Below, one piece after another: positions 46,872-56,650 of a stretch of DNA of 64,000 nucleotides. The position numbers were made by a program, and so were the translations under genes. The notes below the pieces were generated by a model that saw only the letters and a program-made list of their open reading frames with translations, was not told the DNA's origin and ran no database searches. This stretch comes from Bog-473 sp963743785 (GTDB taxonomy: Bacteria > Actinomycetota > Acidimicrobiia > Acidimicrobiales > RAAP-2), in contig CAVURD010000034.1 in the NCBI GenBank assembly GCA_963743785.1, positions 372,001 through 436,000 of the forward strand. The letters are read 5' to 3'. Numbering within the stretch: position 1 is the stretch's first letter; each line of letters starts with the position of its first letter.

Positions 46872-48848
46872 CTATTCCGCGTCTTCGGCGCCATCCGCCA
46901 TCCGCCCCTTGATGGCGTTGACGACGGTGGGATCGAGCAGCGTGGTGACGTCGCCCAGATCGCGGTGCTCGGCCACGTCGCGTAGCAACCGTCGCATGAT
47001 CTTGCCGCTCCGGGTCTTCGGCAATTCGGGCGTGAGCATGATCTGCCGGGGTTTGGCGATGGGGCCGATCTCGTGCGCCACGTGATCACGCAGTTCGCGA
47101 ACGAACGCCTCACCGTCGGGCGCGTTCGGGGTCCCGGCGCCCTTGACGGTGACAAAGGCCACGATCGCCTGTCCCGTCGTAGCGTCGCTGGCGCCCACCA
47201 CCGCCGCCTCGGCGACGGACGGATGGCTCACCAACGCATGCTCGACCTCGGTGGTCGAAATGCGGTGACCCGAGATGTTCATCACGTCGTCCACCCGACC
47301 GAGCAGCCAGATGTCGCCGTCCTGGTCGCGCTTGGCCCCGTCACCGGCGAAATACCTCCCCGGGAATCGGGACCAGTACGTCTGCTTGTACCGCTCGTCG
47401 TCGCCCCAGATCCCACGCAACATTCCCGGCCACGGTTGGGTGATGACCAGGTAGCCACCCTCGTCGTTGCCAACTGATTTGCCGTCGTTGTCGATGATGT
47501 CGACGGCGATGCCGGGGAAGGGAGTCATGGCGGCGCCGGGCTTGGTGGCGGTGATCCCCGGCAGAGGCGTGATCAGGATTCCGCCTGTCTCCGTCTGCCA
47601 CCAGGTGTCGACGATGGGACACCGTTCGCCGCCGATGTGCACCCGGTACCACATCCACGCCTCGGGGTTGATGGGCTCTCCGACCGATCCGAGCAGGCGC
47701 AGGCTCGTCAGATCGTGACCGGCCGGTAGGTCATCGCCCCACTTCATGAAGGTGCGGATGGTGGTCGGCGCGGTGTAGAGGATGTTCACCTCGTACTTCT
47801 CGATGATCTGCCACCATCGATCCCGGGCCGGCGTGTCCGGCGTGCCTTCGTACATGACAGAGGTGGTGCCGTTGGCCAACGGGCCGTACACGATGTAGCT
47901 GTGGCCCGTCACCCAGCCGATATCGGCCGCCGTCCAGAACACGTCCTCTTCTGGCTTGATGTCAAAGATCAACCGATGGGTGGCCGCCACATGGGTCAGG
48001 TAGCCCCCCGAGGTGTGCAAGATGCCCTTCGGCTTGGCCGTGGTCCCGCTGGTGTACATGATGTAGAGCGGGTGCTCCGCGTCGAAGGCTTCGGCCTCGT
48101 GCCGCTGGGGTTGGCGTTCGACCAGTTCGTGCCACCACACATCACGGTCTTCGTTCCAGGCCACCGCCTGGCCGGTGCGCCGGACGACGAGCACCTTCTC
48201 CACCTCAGGGCACTCGGCGATGGCCTCGTCGACGGCGCCTTTCAGACCGCTGGCCTCGCCGCGCCGGTACCCGCCGTCGGCCGTGATGACGAAGTGGGCG
48301 TCACAGTCAAGGATCCGACCCCGCAGGGCATCGGAGGAAAAACCCCCGAAGACGACGGTGTGGGGCGCACCGAGGCGGGCGCAGGCCAACATGGCCACCA
48401 CCGTCTCGGGGATCATCGGCATGTAGATGGCAACCTTGTCGCCGGTGCGCACGCCCATCTCGGTGAGGCCGTGGGCCGCCTGGCTGACCGAGGCCAGCAG
48501 ATCGGCGTAGGTGATGGTGCGGGTGTCCCCCGGCTCGCCCTCCCAATGGAAGGCCACCCGCTCCCCCAATCCCGCCGCCACGTGGCGATCGACGCAGTTC
48601 ACGGCCACGTTGAGCGTCCCGCCCACGAACCACTTGGCGAAGGGGGTCTTCCATTCCAAGATGTCGGTCCATGGCGTGGCCCACGTCAGGTGCTTGGCCT
48701 GCTCGGACCAGAAGGCCAGAGGATCGGCACTGGCTTCCTCGTAAATCCCGGGCCCGGCGTTCGCCCGCTGCACCAGCGCATCAGGAGGAGGAAAGGTCCG
48801 CGTCTCGTGCAAGAGCGCCGACAGTCCTTCTTCGCGTTCTTCGCTCAT
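46872..48848 (-). CDS. acsA: acetyl-CoA synthetase
   Basis: The 658-residue protein is intact. PGDTRTITYADLLASVSQAAHGL, IMYTSGTTAKPKGILHTSGGYL (P-loop), WWQTETGGILITPLPG, and LGRVDDVMNISGHRISTTEVEHALV mark an AMP-forming acetyl-CoA synthetase; the C-terminus holds TRSGKIMRRLLRDVA with the Lys that is acetylation-controlled in this family. It feeds acetate into acetyl-CoA, matching the surrounding acyl-CoA enzymes. It converges on the thiolase gene; about 210 bases upstream are without a convincing gene. Confidence 0.95.
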   Translation of the reverse strand: MSEEREEGLSALLHETRTFPPPDALVQRANAGPGIYEEASADPLAFWSEQAKHLTWATPWTDILEWKTPFAKWFVGGTLNVAVNCVDRHVAAGLGERVAFHWEGEPGDTRTITYADLLASVSQAAHGLTEMGVRTGDKVAIYMPMIPETVVAMLACARLGAPHTVVFGGFSSDALRGRILDCDAHFVITADGGYRRGEASGLKGAVDEAIAECPEVEKVLVVRRTGQAVAWNEDRDVWWHELVERQPQRHEAEAFDAEHPLYIMYTSGTTAKPKGILHTSGGYLTHVAATHRLIFDIKPEEDVFWTAADIGWVTGHSYIVYGPLANGTTSVMYEGTPDTPARDRWWQIIEKYEVNILYTAPTTIRTFMKWGDDLPAGHDLTSLRLLGSVGEPINPEAWMWYRVHIGGERCPIVDTWWQTETGGILITPLPGITATKPGAAMTPFPGIAVDIIDNDGKSVGNDEGGYLVITQPWPGMLRGIWGDDERYKQTYWSRFPGRYFAGDGAKRDQDGDIWLLGRVDDVMNISGHRISTTEVEHALVSHPSVAEAAVVGASDATTGQAIVAFVTVKGAGTPNAPDGEAFVRELRDHVAHEIGPIAKPRQIMLTPELPKTRSGKIMRRLLRDVAEHRDLGDVTTLLDPTVVNAIKGRMADGAEDAE

Positions 48849-49059
48849 GTCGTGCTCCTCCTCGATCTAGTGGATCACCTTAGGTTCACCGCGGCGCATC
48901 AGCCCGGTGAACACCGACGCGACCTCCCTCCGCTACTCCTGGGCGCCAGAGGGAACACCGCGACGAGGGCCTTCTTGAAGGTCTCGTTCATGACTCCTGC
49001 CGCCGAAGCGTAGAAGGCGATCGCGGCTGTCACGACCCCGGCCCAGAGGAGGGCCGCCG

Positions 49060-49483
49060 CTATTGGGTCCCTGGCGTCTGGCTACGCAGTTCGAAGCCCT
49101 TGAACGTGAAGGCGGGGCACACGGTGGCCCCCATCAGGGCGTAGGCGCCGAGAGGACGAGCCGACTGCCAGATCCCGGCGGGCACGACGACTTGAGGCTC
49201 CTGGCCACGATCGACTCCGGGGCCCATCACGTGGACGTCGGTCCGGCCGTCGGGCCATTCACAGCGCAACTCGAGTGGGTCCCCGGCGTAGAAGTGCCAC
49301 AGCTCGGTGGCGTCGATCCGGTGCGGTGCGGAGCGTTCATGCGCCAAGAGCAGGTACAAAATGGCGCTGCCCGCTGGACGTTCATCCGCCCCACTTGGCG
49401 CCACCCACGTTCGTCGATACCACCCGCCCTCGGGATGAGCCGCTGAGCGCGAGAGCAGCAATCAAGTGCTCGCCGGGGCGCAT
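49060..49483 (-). CDS. DUF985-like cupin, one frameshift
   Basis: ATG 49483 begins MRPGEHLIAALALS and the next frame continues AHPEGGWYRRTWVAPSGAD, which together is the N-terminus expected for DUF985 cupins. The break lies near 49435-49445 (one surplus base: 141 codons plus one). Later blocks ILYLLLAHERSAPHRIDATELWHFYAGDPL and PAGIWQSARPLGAYALMGATVCPAFTFKGFEL carry the His and Glu expected in the metal pocket. Function of the family is unknown. It is 15 bases downstream of the acyl-CoA dehydrogenase gene on the same strand. Confidence 0.8.
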
Positions 49484-49498
49484 AGGCCCCAGTCTGGC

Positions 49499-50629
49499 TC
49501 AGAGGGCGGCGCTCACTCCAAGGGCCTCGGCCACCTGGAGCAGCTGGGTGCCGCTCCCTCCGAACAGGGCACCCGCGGTCTTGGCGCGCCGTATGAACAT
49601 GTGGCTGTCGTGTTCCCAGGTGAAACCGATGCCTCCGAAGGACTGGAACGACTCCTGGCAGACCAGCCGTTGGCAGTCGTCGCTGGCGCTCTTGGCCATG
49701 GACACCGCGATGGCCCGGCCGTCGGCATCCTCCTCAATGGCGGCGACGGCGTAGTAGCAGAGGGCCCGGGCGCGCTCGATGGCCACGAACATGTCGGCCA
49801 TCTTGTGCTTCACCGCCTGGAACGAGCCGATGGGGACCCCGAACTGTTGGCGATCCTTGACGTAGGCCAGCGCCATCTGGAAGAGGGCCTCCGAGGTTCC
49901 CACCGTCTCCAGTGCCGTGGCCAGCGTCGCTTCCTCAATGGCCCGGGTGAGACCGGCCAGCAGGGCGGCACTTCCCGGCTGGCCCAACACACGGTCCGCT
50001 CCAACCTCTGCCCCGTCGAATACCGCGGTGAAGAGCGGCCGGGACAAATCGAGCGAGTGCACTTGGGTGAGCCCGCTCTGGGCGCCGGGCACCACGAACG
50101 CGCCGATCCCATCGTCGGTCTGGGCGACGACCACCACTTCATCCGTGCCCGGATCGGCCACAAGCCCGAGCTTGGTGCCGTGGAGTCGCCACCCGTCACC
50201 GGATTTTTCCGCTCGGGTAGCGACGTCGGCCAATCCCCACCGGCGCGGGTGGTCGGCCAACGCCAGCGTCCCCGTCATGGCGCCGGTGGCCACCCCACCG
50301 AGAAACTGTTGTCGTTGCTCGGCCGATCCGACCTCGCGCACGACGGGGGCGAATTGCGTGGTGGTGGCCAGGAAGGGTCCGGGTGCGATGACCCGCCCGA
50401 GCTCCTCGATCACCACCGCCGTCTCCACAAATGAGAGTCCCACCCCACCGCAGTCCTCGGAGATGGCCAGGCCGGGCCAGTCGAGGCTCACCATGGAGGC
50501 CCAGAGTTTCTCCGGGGCTTCCCCGGTCTCGACCACCGCCCGAACGAGCGAGAGAGGGCACTCCTTTTCCAGGAACGAACGAACCGACGCCCTCAGTTCC
50601 TCCTGGTCGTCGGTGAACTCAAGGTCCAC
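49499..50629 (-). CDS. acyl-CoA dehydrogenase, actinobacterial FadE type
   Basis: The 376-residue product starts MDLEFTDDQEELRASVRSFLEKECPLSLVRAV, has GLAISEDCGGVGLSFVETAVVIEELGRVIAPGPFLAT, and ends FQSFGGIGFTWEHDSHMFIRRAKTAGALFGG. Missing is the strong QxxGGxGY catalytic-loop form; FGGIGFTWEHD is the variant seen in the FadE paralogues that work as heterotetramers in actinobacterial steroid and acyl catabolism. Whether this chain needs a partner is not decidable here. Site D lies 56 bases upstream. Confidence 0.9.
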   Translation of the reverse strand: MDLEFTDDQEELRASVRSFLEKECPLSLVRAVVETGEAPEKLWASMVSLDWPGLAISEDCGGVGLSFVETAVVIEELGRVIAPGPFLATTTQFAPVVREVGSAEQRQQFLGGVATGAMTGTLALADHPRRWGLADVATRAEKSGDGWRLHGTKLGLVADPGTDEVVVVAQTDDGIGAFVVPGAQSGLTQVHSLDLSRPLFTAVFDGAEVGADRVLGQPGSAALLAGLTRAIEEATLATALETVGTSEALFQMALAYVKDRQQFGVPIGSFQAVKHKMADMFVAIERARALCYYAVAAIEEDADGRAIAVSMAKSASDDCQRLVCQESFQSFGGIGFTWEHDSHMFIRRAKTAGALFGGSGTQLLQVAEALGVSAAL

Positions 50630-50684
50630 TGCCCCTCCTTTTGGGATGTGGCTTCACGCAGAGTGCAAGCAGGGCGGGATTGTA

Positions 50685-50702
50685 CCTGACGCCGGTGTCA
50701 GG
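50685..50702. promoter_or_regulatory. palindromic operator candidate, site D
   Basis: CCTGAC-GCCGGT-GTCAGG, with the core TGACGCCGGTGTCA identical to site C, lies 56 bases upstream of the acyl-CoA dehydrogenase start. It is separate from the GC hairpins that follow at 50718. Confidence 0.65.
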
Positions 50703-50717
50703 CTCCGTGCTACGCTC

Positions 50718-50803
50718 CCTGCGCACTCTCGGGAGTGCGCAGGTTTGGGGGAACCCCCCGGAGGGGGGTCGCCGGCCCGTTCCACTTGATTCGGGCCGGC
50801 GAC
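50718..50803 (-). terminator. cluster of three GC-rich hairpins after the ETF gene
   Basis: Hairpin 1: 11-bp arms 50718-50728 and 50733-50743 around TCGG. Hairpin 2: six C and six G around GGA (50754-50768). Hairpin 3: 12-bp arms 50768-50779 and 50792-50803 with a 12-base loop. Hairpin 3 begins nine bases past the ETF stop, so the group probably ends that transcript before the acyl-CoA dehydrogenase promoter. No T-run is present, as is common in GC-rich actinobacteria. Confidence 0.6.
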
Positions 50804-50811
50804 AACGGGGG

Positions 50812-52663
50812 TCACCGCCGCCCGACGGCTTCACGGTCGCGCTCGCGGCGGAGGGACGCCACCAAGACCGGCAGAACCTCGTGCCAGTCCCCAACGATCC
50901 CGATATCGCAGTGGCCGAACACGAGAGCGTCGGGATCATGGTTGATGGCCAGAATGGTGCCGGCGCCCCGCACTCCGACCACGTGGTTGAACTTGCCACT
51001 CAGGCCCAACGCCACGTAGAGACGAGGCGCAATGCTCCGACCGGTGATGCCAACCTGCCGAGAGCGTGGCGCCCAACCGTTGTCGGTCACCTTCCGGGTG
51101 GCCGCCAACTCGGCCTCGAGGAACGCCGCCAACGGCGAGAGCAGCGCGTACTCGTCCGGTCGGACGGCGGCGCCGACACCGATGACCATCTCGGCCCGGG
51201 CCAACACTTCGACATCATCATCGCGCCGCCGTGACACCACTCTGACTCGACCGCGCGGTTCCATCGGCCAGACCGACACCGCGGCGGTGTGCTGGGCGGC
51301 GAGGAGGCACGGCCAGGACCCCGGGTCGGACCGACGCCATCCGGACACGGGAGGTGCAGGAGATGTCCGCCACGAGCGCTCCCGAGAACGCCGGCTTGGC
51401 TGCGATCAGGTCACCGTCGGCAATCTCGAGCCCGATGGCATCTCCCACCAGTCCCGCCCTGAGGGCAGCGGCCATCCGTCCGAGAACCTCGCGCCCGAAT
51501 GCCGTGCTGGGCCCCAGGACAGCCCAAAGAGATCGTCCGGCCGACCATTCCACTACGGCGGCGGCGGCGTCCTCGGCGACGTCGGAGCCGACGAAATGGG
51601 TGACCTCGTCCGCCCCCAATTCCCCGAGCGATGCCACGGCATCATTGTCAAAAGACAGCGCATGGACTCTCGCGCCGATGGCCCCGGCGAGGACCGAGGC
51701 TGCTCCGAGCAGCTCTGCCCCCACCTGCGGGCGGCCCTCCTCAATGATGACGGCGATGACGCGTGCCGGCGGAGCGTCAGGCGATGACGACGCCGCGAGC
51801 GTGTTGGGATGGCCCAATGGTCCCCCCGCGTTCCCGGCGGTACGAGTGAGTGCTCCCCGCTGGGCGAGCAGCTCCACTGCCGCGGCGACCTGGTCCTCCA
51901 GTTCTCCGGAGAAAACCTTTTCTGCTCGGTCGTGGTGGAGCACTCGAGTGCTGCCGACGACGGTCGGGCTCCCAGCCTCCCCCCAAGGTCCGTCGCCCAG
52001 TTCTGATGCCAGGACCCGGCGGATCTTGTCATCCGCCACTTCGGCCCGCTGGCCCGGAGGCACCTTGCACGGCTCGCACAAACGCTCCGCAACCGAGAGG
52101 AGGGCCGGCAATTTGACCAGAGCGTCCTCCCAGCCATCGTCATGTTCTAGGGTCAGGGTGAGTGTTTCGCCCGATAGCCCCATCTCGCGGACACCGCTGG
52201 CAAAGGGCAAGCCCGAGAGTTCAGCGATCTCTGGTCCCACTTGCCCGGTCTCACCGTCGAGTGAATTGCGACCGACCAGAACAAGGTCGAAGGCACCAAA
52301 TTCTTTGACGGCGGCGGAGAGCGCACGAGCCGTGGCCAAAGTGTCAGAACCGGCAAACACCGGATCACAAAGGTGGACTCCGTTGTCGGCCCCCCACGCC
52401 ACGGCTTCCCGCAGCACATCCTCCGCCGAGGGAGGCCCAAGGGTAAAGACGGTGCACGTACCGCCGCTGGCCTTCGCCCACTCCACTCCCTTTGAGACGG
52501 CGCGTCGGCAATACGCATTCATTTCAAGTTCCAGTCCGTGGCGCACCATGCGACGGTCGGAGCCCAGGACCATTGACTCCCCCACCGGTATCTGTTTGAC
52601 CAGGGCAGCGATGCGCAGCGGGCGCCCAAAACTGGGAGCGGGGGTTTCTTCGACTCCCGACAT
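50812..52663 (-). CDS. fused electron transfer flavoprotein EtfB-EtfA, one frameshift
   Basis: Residues 1 to about 250 are ETF-beta (ALVKQIPVGE, GRNSLDGETGQVGPEIAELSG), then without a stop the chain continues as ETF-alpha (VIAVIIEEGRPQVGAELLGAAS, VVEWSAGRSLWAVLGPSTAFGRE) and, after a shift near 51300-51330, the FAD-binding end RKVTDNGWAPRSRQVGITGRSIAPRLYVALGLSGKFNHVVG and ILAINHDPDALVF. The span is 617 codons plus one base. ETF normally is two polypeptides; a beta-alpha fusion is unusual. It carries electrons from acyl-CoA dehydrogenases such as the neighbour to the quinone pool. The fusion point lies in one continuous frame, so it does not depend on the repaired shift. Confidence 0.85.
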
Positions 52664-52740
52664 CGGGGTCAGGATACTCGGCGTACGATTTTGAATGAGG
52701 AGTAGCGACCATCGTGAGGCCTTGGCCTACACTCTCCGGT

Positions 52741-52815
52741 GCGCCTCTAGCTCAACGGCAGAGCAACGGACTCTTAATCCGCAGGTTTCGGGTTCGAATC
52801 CCGAGGGGCGCACCA
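52741..52815 (+). tRNA. tRNA-Lys (anticodon CTT), CCA encoded
   Basis: The cloverleaf is complete: acceptor GCGCCTC pairs with GGGGCGC (one T-G pair), D arm GCTC/GAGC, anticodon stem ACGGA/TCCGC with loop CTCTTAA, TPsiC stem TCGGG/CCCGA with loop TTCGAAT, discriminator A and encoded CCA. The anticodon CTT at positions 34-36 gives lysine (AAG). It is on the plus strand between the divergent ETF gene and a converging permease gene. Confidence 0.97.
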
Positions 52816-52830
52816 GTTCAGGGGCACTGT

Positions 52831-55218
52831 TCACTCAGACCGCAGTTCCTCCGCCGGAGGCTTCGAGAGCGTGACGCGGCCCGGCCACAGCGCCAGCACG
52901 TTGGCGGCAATGACGGTCAGTGGAATGAGAAGCAGGACAGCCGTCAACGCCAGCGGTGGGATCTCCGAAAGAGGAACCCGCTCGGCGATGGCTCGCCAAC
53001 CCAGGCGCCCCACGCCGATGCCGAGGGGAATCCCGACCGCCAGTCCGAAGAGGGCGATCGCCGTGCCCTGCGAGTTGAGGATGGTGCGGATGTTGCCCCG
53101 CGTCATGCCCAGAGCGCGCAGCACCGCGAACTCGTGGCTTCGGCGGCGGGCACAACTCAAGAGGACGGACCCCAAGGCGGCGACCGCGATCAGCCCGAGG
53201 AACGCGGCCAGGACCTCGGGCAGCGTGTGGACGTTGTGCAGGTTGGTCAACTCGTCTGGGAGATTTGAAGCCTCGATGTCGGTAGCGAGTGGCCCGAGTT
53301 CGTCCTGCAGATGTTCAATGCCGGTGTTCGAAGAGGTGCCCGGCGCGAACCGCACCGCCACCAGGCGTCCGTCCGTGATTGACCCCGCCGGGCCGATGGT
53401 GGGCACGACGGCATCGAACTGGCGTGGTGCCAACCAGAGACCCTCGTCGAATTCGGAGTGCACATCGCCGGGGAACAGTGCCTCGCCCACTATCAGGACT
53501 TGGGTGTGCGATGCACCCACCGAGACGGTGTCTCCGATACCAACGTGGAGGTCCTTGGCCGTGGCCGGCCCAATGGCCGCTTCACCTCGCCCTGTCGGGG
53601 AGCGGCCGGAGATCAAGGTGAATTTGATGGGCGTGGTGGACGCTCCGGCGATGGGACGCACCGAGAATACAGGGGCTCCGACATTTCCCACATTGATAAC
53701 GTCGCGGTCGACGACGGCGGTGGACCGGACGCCCTTCGCCTCTGTCACGCGGCGCGCCAGATCGGGCGAGATATTGCGCCCGGTTTGCGCGCGATTGGCC
53801 GGTGTCACGCTGGCGTCCCAGGTGACGCCGGCGAGCTCGGGATGATGCAACGCGTCGGTGATGCCGCGATCGATGGTGAGGCTGGCGAGCACTCCCATGA
53901 CCGCCACGACCGCGGCCAAGAGGGCCGGGACTACCGGTATGCGCCGTCGGCCCTGGCCCGTCTCGAAGGCCATCGTCATGCCCAAGGCCATGGCGACCGG
54001 CACCCATCGACGCACGGCTCCGCGCGACCTGGCTGGGCCGAGTCGTCGGAGGCGTCCATAGCGAGGGCCTCGACCGATGAGCACCGATGCCACGAGCACA
54101 AGGACCACGACGAGCGCCATGCCTGGCCCGATGATGGTCCAATCCACGTGGTAACCCACGTCGGGGTCGATGCGTCGGCCGAGCCCAACCGGGAAACGAG
54201 GCGAGACCAGGAAGGCCACCCCTAAGACGACCGGTGCCGCCACCAGCGCCGAAATGAGATGAGAGATCCCGGTGGCCACTCCGAGGTGGTCACGGGACAT
54301 GCCCAGGGCGCGCAAGGTCCCGACGTCGTCTGCGATCGTCGCGGCGGAGCGCCCCAGGACCTGCGCCACCAGAATGCCGCCCCCCAGGAGGACGGCAGCG
54401 GCGAGGAGCAACAGAGCGGTGGCCTCAACGTCCAGTGTCGTGATTACGCGCCGGCTTGTCGCATGGGCATCGAGCACCGGCGACCCGCGGGCCACGAGCG
54501 CGTTCACGTCGTGTCGCAACTTTCCCATATCGGATTCCCCGTGCCGCAGCACGATGTCGGCATTCTCGGCCACGCTTATCTGCGATCCGTAACGGGCTAT
54601 AAATCCAGGGGATACCAGTACCTGTCCGCCAGAGACGACAACGAACTGTGGCACCTCCTTCACCACCCCCACGACGTGCATCGTGACCGTGGGCCCAAGG
54701 GGCGGACCGGTTTCGTCGACCTGCTTCGAGTTATAGAACCGGTACGTGAACGTGCCACCCACCGGCGGAACCAGATTGACGGCGTCCTCGTCGACCACCA
54801 CCTCGTTGGGCGAATGAGGATTGAACATTCTTCCCTTCACGATGACGGGCTTTTCGACCTTTCCCAGGTACGTGCCGTCAGCCGAACCGAAGATGACGGC
54901 CGGCTCGTGGCCGTTGTAGACCCCGAGCAAGAGGTCCCAGACGGCCACCGTCTTCACCTCGGGACGGACCCTCAGGAGATTCCAGTGCGGAAGACTTACG
55001 CCCACTTGGCTGGGGAAGGCGATGGCATCGGCTGCGTTGGTCTGGACGCGCAGCCGTTCAAGGGCAGTGTCAGTGCGCCGGGCGCCAGCCCAGGCCGACA
55101 GAGCGAGCCCGACCGTGAGGCCGATCAGGACTCCTAAAAGGACGAGAGACGGCCAGCGCCGGCGGACATCTCGTCGTGCCCAAAATGCCGCGGCCCTCGC
55201 TCCGCTTCCCTCCACCAT
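52831..55218 (-). CDS. orphan FtsX-family permease (two FtsX domains)
   Basis: The 795-residue protein has an N-terminal anchor (SLVLLGVLIGLTVGLALSAWAGA), a large extracytoplasmic domain, helices around 260-370, a further helix pair around 400-440, a second domain and a final set at about 665-785 with LLSCARRRSHEFAVLRALGMTRGNIRTI. ARRTDTALERL after helix 1 recalls DUF-type permeases of the actinobacterial FtsX/LolE class. No ATPase gene is adjacent, so the partner must be encoded elsewhere. It ends 15 bases from the tRNA. Confidence 0.87.
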   Translation of the reverse strand: MVEGSGARAAAFWARRDVRRRWPSLVLLGVLIGLTVGLALSAWAGARRTDTALERLRVQTNAADAIAFPSQVGVSLPHWNLLRVRPEVKTVAVWDLLLGVYNGHEPAVIFGSADGTYLGKVEKPVIVKGRMFNPHSPNEVVVDEDAVNLVPPVGGTFTYRFYNSKQVDETGPPLGPTVTMHVVGVVKEVPQFVVVSGGQVLVSPGFIARYGSQISVAENADIVLRHGESDMGKLRHDVNALVARGSPVLDAHATSRRVITTLDVEATALLLLAAAVLLGGGILVAQVLGRSAATIADDVGTLRALGMSRDHLGVATGISHLISALVAAPVVLGVAFLVSPRFPVGLGRRIDPDVGYHVDWTIIGPGMALVVVLVLVASVLIGRGPRYGRLRRLGPARSRGAVRRWVPVAMALGMTMAFETGQGRRRIPVVPALLAAVVAVMGVLASLTIDRGITDALHHPELAGVTWDASVTPANRAQTGRNISPDLARRVTEAKGVRSTAVVDRDVINVGNVGAPVFSVRPIAGASTTPIKFTLISGRSPTGRGEAAIGPATAKDLHVGIGDTVSVGASHTQVLIVGEALFPGDVHSEFDEGLWLAPRQFDAVVPTIGPAGSITDGRLVAVRFAPGTSSNTGIEHLQDELGPLATDIEASNLPDELTNLHNVHTLPEVLAAFLGLIAVAALGSVLLSCARRRSHEFAVLRALGMTRGNIRTILNSQGTAIALFGLAVGIPLGIGVGRLGWRAIAERVPLSEIPPLALTAVLLLIPLTVIAANVLALWPGRVTLSKPPAEELRSE

Positions 55219-55534
55219 GAGTTAACGGTACGCGCAATTGCTTCGAGCGGAAAAGGTGGTTATCTCGTGTCTCAAGGTGGTGGTGGCACCAAGAGCGCGT
55301 GCAGCGCCCGTAGCGGACAACGGGAAGCCGACGCCGAAGCAATGGCCTCAATCCGGCCCTGCCCAACCTGGCCACCGTGAAAAGGCTCGGGAGGCGTCAG
55401 CAATAGCAGCTCCGCGGTTTCTCTCATGTGACGGTTGCGGCCGGATTGTTACTGCCTCGAGGTTACGAATCCACGCGGGAGCTCCCGCTCTACGTCCACC
55501 GGGCTCAACGGTGGATATCGTTGCGGAGTCAGGA
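55219..55534. other. 316-base intergenic stretch without a recognisable gene
   Basis: It lies between the orphan permease start and the ferritin-like gene stop. Open frames here have no family features, and I see no tRNA, long hairpin or repeat. Confidence 0.5.
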
Positions 55535-55951
55535 TCAATCGCCAAGTGCCGTCTGGAGGTCTCGGACGTGTTCTTGGGTTTGTTCGAGAAGTGGTCTCAG
55601 AGCCTCGGCTACGTCGGCCAGCTGGAGTTGGTTCGCCTGGGCGAACCGCTCTCGGTAGCGTTCCAGCTGCTCGCGCTCGAGTTTCAGATCTGCTTGCAGG
55701 GCATCGCGCGAATCAGTGGTTGCCGGCACTTGACGAACCTTTGTGGTCGGGTCACCATCAAGGAACGCAATCTGAGCAGCAAGGACCCGGGCATGATTGA
55801 GTTCTTGACCGAGATGCTGGGTGAGTTCGTCGATGGTGCTTACATATTCTGGACCAGTGACAGTACTAATATGTAAGTTGTATTGAACGATGGACTGATA
55901 CTCGGTGCTGAGGTCTTCGTTCAGAAGGGCGATGAATTCGTTTCGGTCCAT
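55535..55951 (-). CDS. cytoplasmic ferritin-like protein
   Basis: ATG 55951 follows AAGGAGA and gives 138 residues without signal peptide. MDRNEFIALLNEDLSTEYQSIVQYNLHIS and TIDELTQHLGQELNHARVLAAQIAFLDGDP provide Glu17 and a later Glu/His (ExxxH-like) pair typical of bacterioferritin/ferritin-like four-helix proteins (GQELNHA). The C-terminal LEREQLERYRERFAQANQL-LADVAEALRPLLEQTQEHVRDL gives helices 3 and 4 with Glu and EHV. It may store or detoxify iron, or be a Dps-like protein; the exact subgroup is open. Confidence 0.78.
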   Translation of the reverse strand: MDRNEFIALLNEDLSTEYQSIVQYNLHISTVTGPEYVSTIDELTQHLGQELNHARVLAAQIAFLDGDPTTKVRQVPATTDSRDALQADLKLEREQLERYRERFAQANQLQLADVAEALRPLLEQTQEHVRDLQTALGD

Positions 55952-56650
55952 GTATGTCTCCTTTTGGGTTACTGATTGTGGGTCTGTTCTGCCAGCAAAC
56001 TGGCCACGACCTACTACTTCTTGGCAATCAAAATCCAAGGTCAGGATCCTCTCGTGTAGGTCAAAAAACCTGACCCGTTTCGCCAACATTGGCCGTTCCA
56101 ATCCATCTACGATGCCGCCCGTCGCAGCCACGCAGGCAAAGGAGGAATGCATCACCGATAAATCCTTGGTTGACCCTCTCTTTCATTGATCTGTGATGCC
56201 CAAGGCGGTCATGGCTCCCTACCCAATTTCAGGTGTCAACTAACGGAATCGGAATCGGATTCCCTCTAAATTTCACAATGATTCAATGCTCACCGCCTCC
56301 AGCATTTCGTATCCGGTCTCATGGTTCATGGGAGGTGCCGATATTCACGGCTGGTTGTTGGAGGGCGAAGTGGCCCCCGGTGCTACTTGGCATGAATCCA
56401 CAGACCTTTTGCTCATGGTGTAAATAGCCGACGGAACCCGTGAAAATCGGTTGCTCCGACTCTCATTCGTTCGCGTTCTCCAAAGCCGAAGTCGGGGCGC
56501 ATGAATGCTTGGGCGAGAGGAACGCTTGGACGACGTGGCACGCGCCTTTGCTGGTTGACCGTCTGGCCGATAAATGGGGTGTGGTGCGGCGTGTTCAGCT
56601 GGAAGAACCAAGCTTGGTGGCGGGAAATAGAAACCCGTTAGGGTTGGCCT
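55952..56650. other. 699-base stretch, lower GC, no convincing gene
   Basis: Base composition is visibly more AT-rich than the flanks (runs such as AATTTCACAATGATTCAATG near 56270). Short open frames exist on both strands, but none has motif, ribosome site and codon bias together. Upstream of 55951 it must hold the promoter of the ferritin-like gene. It may be a remnant of inserted DNA. Confidence 0.45.

Noticed and set aside
48899..49033. A 44-residue minus-strand gene (GTG 49033) between acsA and the cupin gene
   Set aside because: It has a hydrophobic start but no ribosome site, no family resemblance and an arginine-rich poor tail. Possibly the relic of a membrane protein, but not supported.
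52655..52677. A fifth operator-like site at the ETF start
   Set aside because: CGACATCGGGGTCAGG matches only 12 of 16 positions and overlaps the start codon; not convincing as a member of the TGAC-N5-GTGTCA set.
52690..52740. A sigma-70 promoter for the tRNA (TTGAAT / TACACT)
   Set aside because: The boxes are 31 bases apart, too far for a normal promoter. TACACT alone may be a -10, but support is weak.
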